Source of the DNA: Betaproteobacteria bacterium
Lineage (GTDB): Bacteria > Pseudomonadota > Gammaproteobacteria > Burkholderiales > Burkholderiaceae_C
Assembly: GCA_947453725.1 (NCBI GenBank)
Contig: CANGHH010000004.1
Coordinates: 62,001-126,000, forward strand
Length of the DNA: 64,000 bases
Direction of reading: 5' to 3'
The stretch's first letter is position 1; each line of letters begins with the position of its first letter. The position numbers were made by a program, and so were the translations under genes. A model generated the notes under the pieces. It was given only the letters and a program-made list of their open reading frames with translations. It was not told where the DNA came from and ran no database searches. Positions 63,008 through 64,000 of this stretch are shown here, piece by piece.

Positions 63008-64000
63008 TTATTCCCAGGGCATCAGCGAGGCGTGGATGACGCCTGGCACGCCGGCGTTGCCGACCGAGCGGATCGCCAGGTCGGTGTCCTTCAGGCCGAA
63101 ACGGTGGGTGGTGACCTTCTCCAGCGGGAAGCGCTTCGAAGCCAGCTGGGCCAGCGCCAGCTCGCAGGCCCGGTAGCTGTGGCCCCGCGCGCTTTTCAGC
63201 GTGATCCACTTCAGCGTCATCTTGGCCAGCGGGAAGTTGGGGAAATCGCCCATCTCGCCCTGCACCACCATCAGCCCGCCCTTGCGTTTCAGCGCCTCGA
63301 TGCCCAGCAGGATGGGCGTGGTGCCGGCGCCGGCAGTGCAGTCGAGCACCACGTCCACGCCGCGGCCGCCGGTCAGCTGCTGGATGCGTTCCAGCGGGTT
63401 TTCCACGGTCACGTCGATGACGTGGTCAGCGCCCAGCAGCTTGGCCACTTCCAGCCGCGCGGCGTCCTTGCTGGTGCCGGTGACGATGATCATGCTGGCG
63501 CCGGCCTGCTTGCAGATCACCGTCTGCGACAGGCCCTGCTGGCCCGGCCCCTGAATCAGCACGATGTCGTCGTACTTGACGCCGCCGTCGAACAGCGACC
63601 ATTCGACGCCATTGGCCATCGGCGTGACCAGGCCGGCCATCTCGGGCGTGACGCCGGCCGGCACCTTGTGCACGATGCTGTTCCACGGCAGGAAGACGTA
63701 CTGCGCGAAGCCGCCCCACAGGTGCGGCGCCTTCTCGGTGGAGGTGTAGCCGAAGCGCAGGCCGTCGGGGTTGCCGCGCCAGTCGGTGGCCACGCAATGG
63801 CGGTACTCGCCACGGTGGCACCACTCGCACTTCATGCAGCCGACGTAGTGCTCGACGAAGACCAGGTCGCCTTCCTTGAAGCCCTTGCGCCGCGTGAATT
63901 CGCGGCCGGCCTTGGCGATGTAACCGATGTTCTCGTGGCCCATGATGACCGGCGCGCCCTTCAGCGCTTCCTTGTACATCTTGACGTCGGTGCCGCAGAT
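63008..64000 (-). CDS. Zinc-dependent alcohol dehydrogenase, 5' end cut by window
   Basis: About 330 residues are visible and the frame is still open at the right edge (ICGTDVKMYKEAL precedes the first in-frame Met at 63979), so the N terminus lies outside. CGTD and GHENIGY belong to the catalytic zinc site and CMKCEWCHRGEYRHC is the structural zinc site of medium-chain dehydrogenases. The NAD fold is LIQGPGQQGLSQTV. It is similar to threonine dehydrogenase-type enzymes. It ends 9 bp before the CobW gene. Confidence 0.9.
   Translation of the reverse strand: MCGTDVKMYKEALKGAPVIMGHENIGYIAKAGREFTRRKGFKEGDLVFVEHYVGCMKCEWCHRGEYRHCVATDWRGNPDGLRFGYTSTEKAPHLWGGFAQYVFLPWNSIVHKVPAGVTPEMAGLVTPMANGVEWSLFDGGVKYDDIVLIQGPGQQGLSQTVICKQAGASMIIVTGTSKDAARLEVAKLLGADHVIDVTVENPLERIQQLTGGRGVDVVLDCTAGAGTTPILLGIEALKRKGGLMVVQGEMGDFPNFPLAKMTLKWITLKSARGHSYRACELALAQLASKRFPLEKVTTHRFGLKDTDLAIRSVGNAGVPGVIHASLMPWE

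Noticed and set aside
61342..63176. Long plus-strand open frames opposite UbiX and CobW
   Set aside because: They are antisense shadows of well-supported minus-strand genes and show only Arg/Gln/His-rich composition.

Overview
The window is high-GC, densely packed bacterial DNA, most likely from a betaproteobacterium of the order Burkholderiales. This is inferred from the Burkholderia-type porin, the Tct (Bug-type) uptake system, two PEP-CTERM proteins, a hairpin-rich intergenic repeat of a kind familiar in comamonad-type genomes, and overall codon use. No rRNA, tRNA, CRISPR array, transposase or phage gene was recognised.

Layout. (1) 1-4.6 kb, minus strand: a surface-glycan or lipid-glycosylation operon (GT2 glycosyltransferase, GtrA flippase, methyltransferase, large membrane protein, start of a GT-C glycosyltransferase). 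(2) 4.7-14.1 kb, plus strand: two MmgE/PrpD dehydratase-like genes flanking tctCBA, then an atypical SDR, a PAS-PAS-GGDEF diguanylate cyclase and an MFS transporter. (3) 14.1-25.1 kb: a divergent pair of operons. Leftward are a solute-binding protein (SBP), two small cupins, a His-tailed protein, a hydrolase and a TIGR03790-like lipoprotein. Rightward are a bicupin, an EutA-family ATPase, an aminopeptidase-like hydrolase and a ThDP enzyme with a Tat-like leader. (4) 25.4-47.3 kb, mostly three leftward operons. One runs from an ABC permease/ATPase through SBP, Rieske oxygenase, HIBADH-like dehydrogenase, SBP and two cupins to a bicupin. The next has a porin, three SBPs and an MFS carrier. The third has an IclR regulator, an oxygenase reductase, a second EutA-family protein with His-rich ends, a Ni/Co permease and a split ChrA pair. 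(5) 47.7-54 kb: a CheB-CheR-PAS protein coupled to a hybrid histidine kinase. (6) 54-58.3 kb: a phthalate-like cassette (Rieske oxygenase, class II aldolase, SBP, Gfo/Idh dehydrogenase). (7) 58.4-64 kb: a SEC-C protein, two PEP-CTERM proteins, UbiX, a His-rich CobW GTPase and a zinc alcohol dehydrogenase cut by the window end.

How it fits together. Six promoter regions (about 4.8, 19.2, 31.6, 37.5, 47.3 and 58.3 kb) carry the same regulatory module: two near-palindromes of the form GTTCC-N7-GGAAC whose centres are about 20 bp apart. At five of the six a TTGAC(A/G) -35 box begins 32-37 bp before the near edge of the operators. One of the six lies before the only IclR-type regulator gene in the window. 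The simplest reading is one local IclR regulon covering uptake (TctCBA, one ABC transporter with seven candidate SBPs, porin, MFS) and oxidation or cleavage of an aromatic or other carboxylated compound. The substrate is not known.

Most unusual content: two EutA-family actin-fold ATPases with no ethanolamine ammonia-lyase nearby. One has metal-binding His-rich ends and is translationally coupled to a Ni/Co permease. The other is translationally coupled to a bicupin. With the His-tailed 135-residue protein and several cupins, this suggests an undescribed metallo-enzyme maturation or reactivation system tied to this catabolic regulon.
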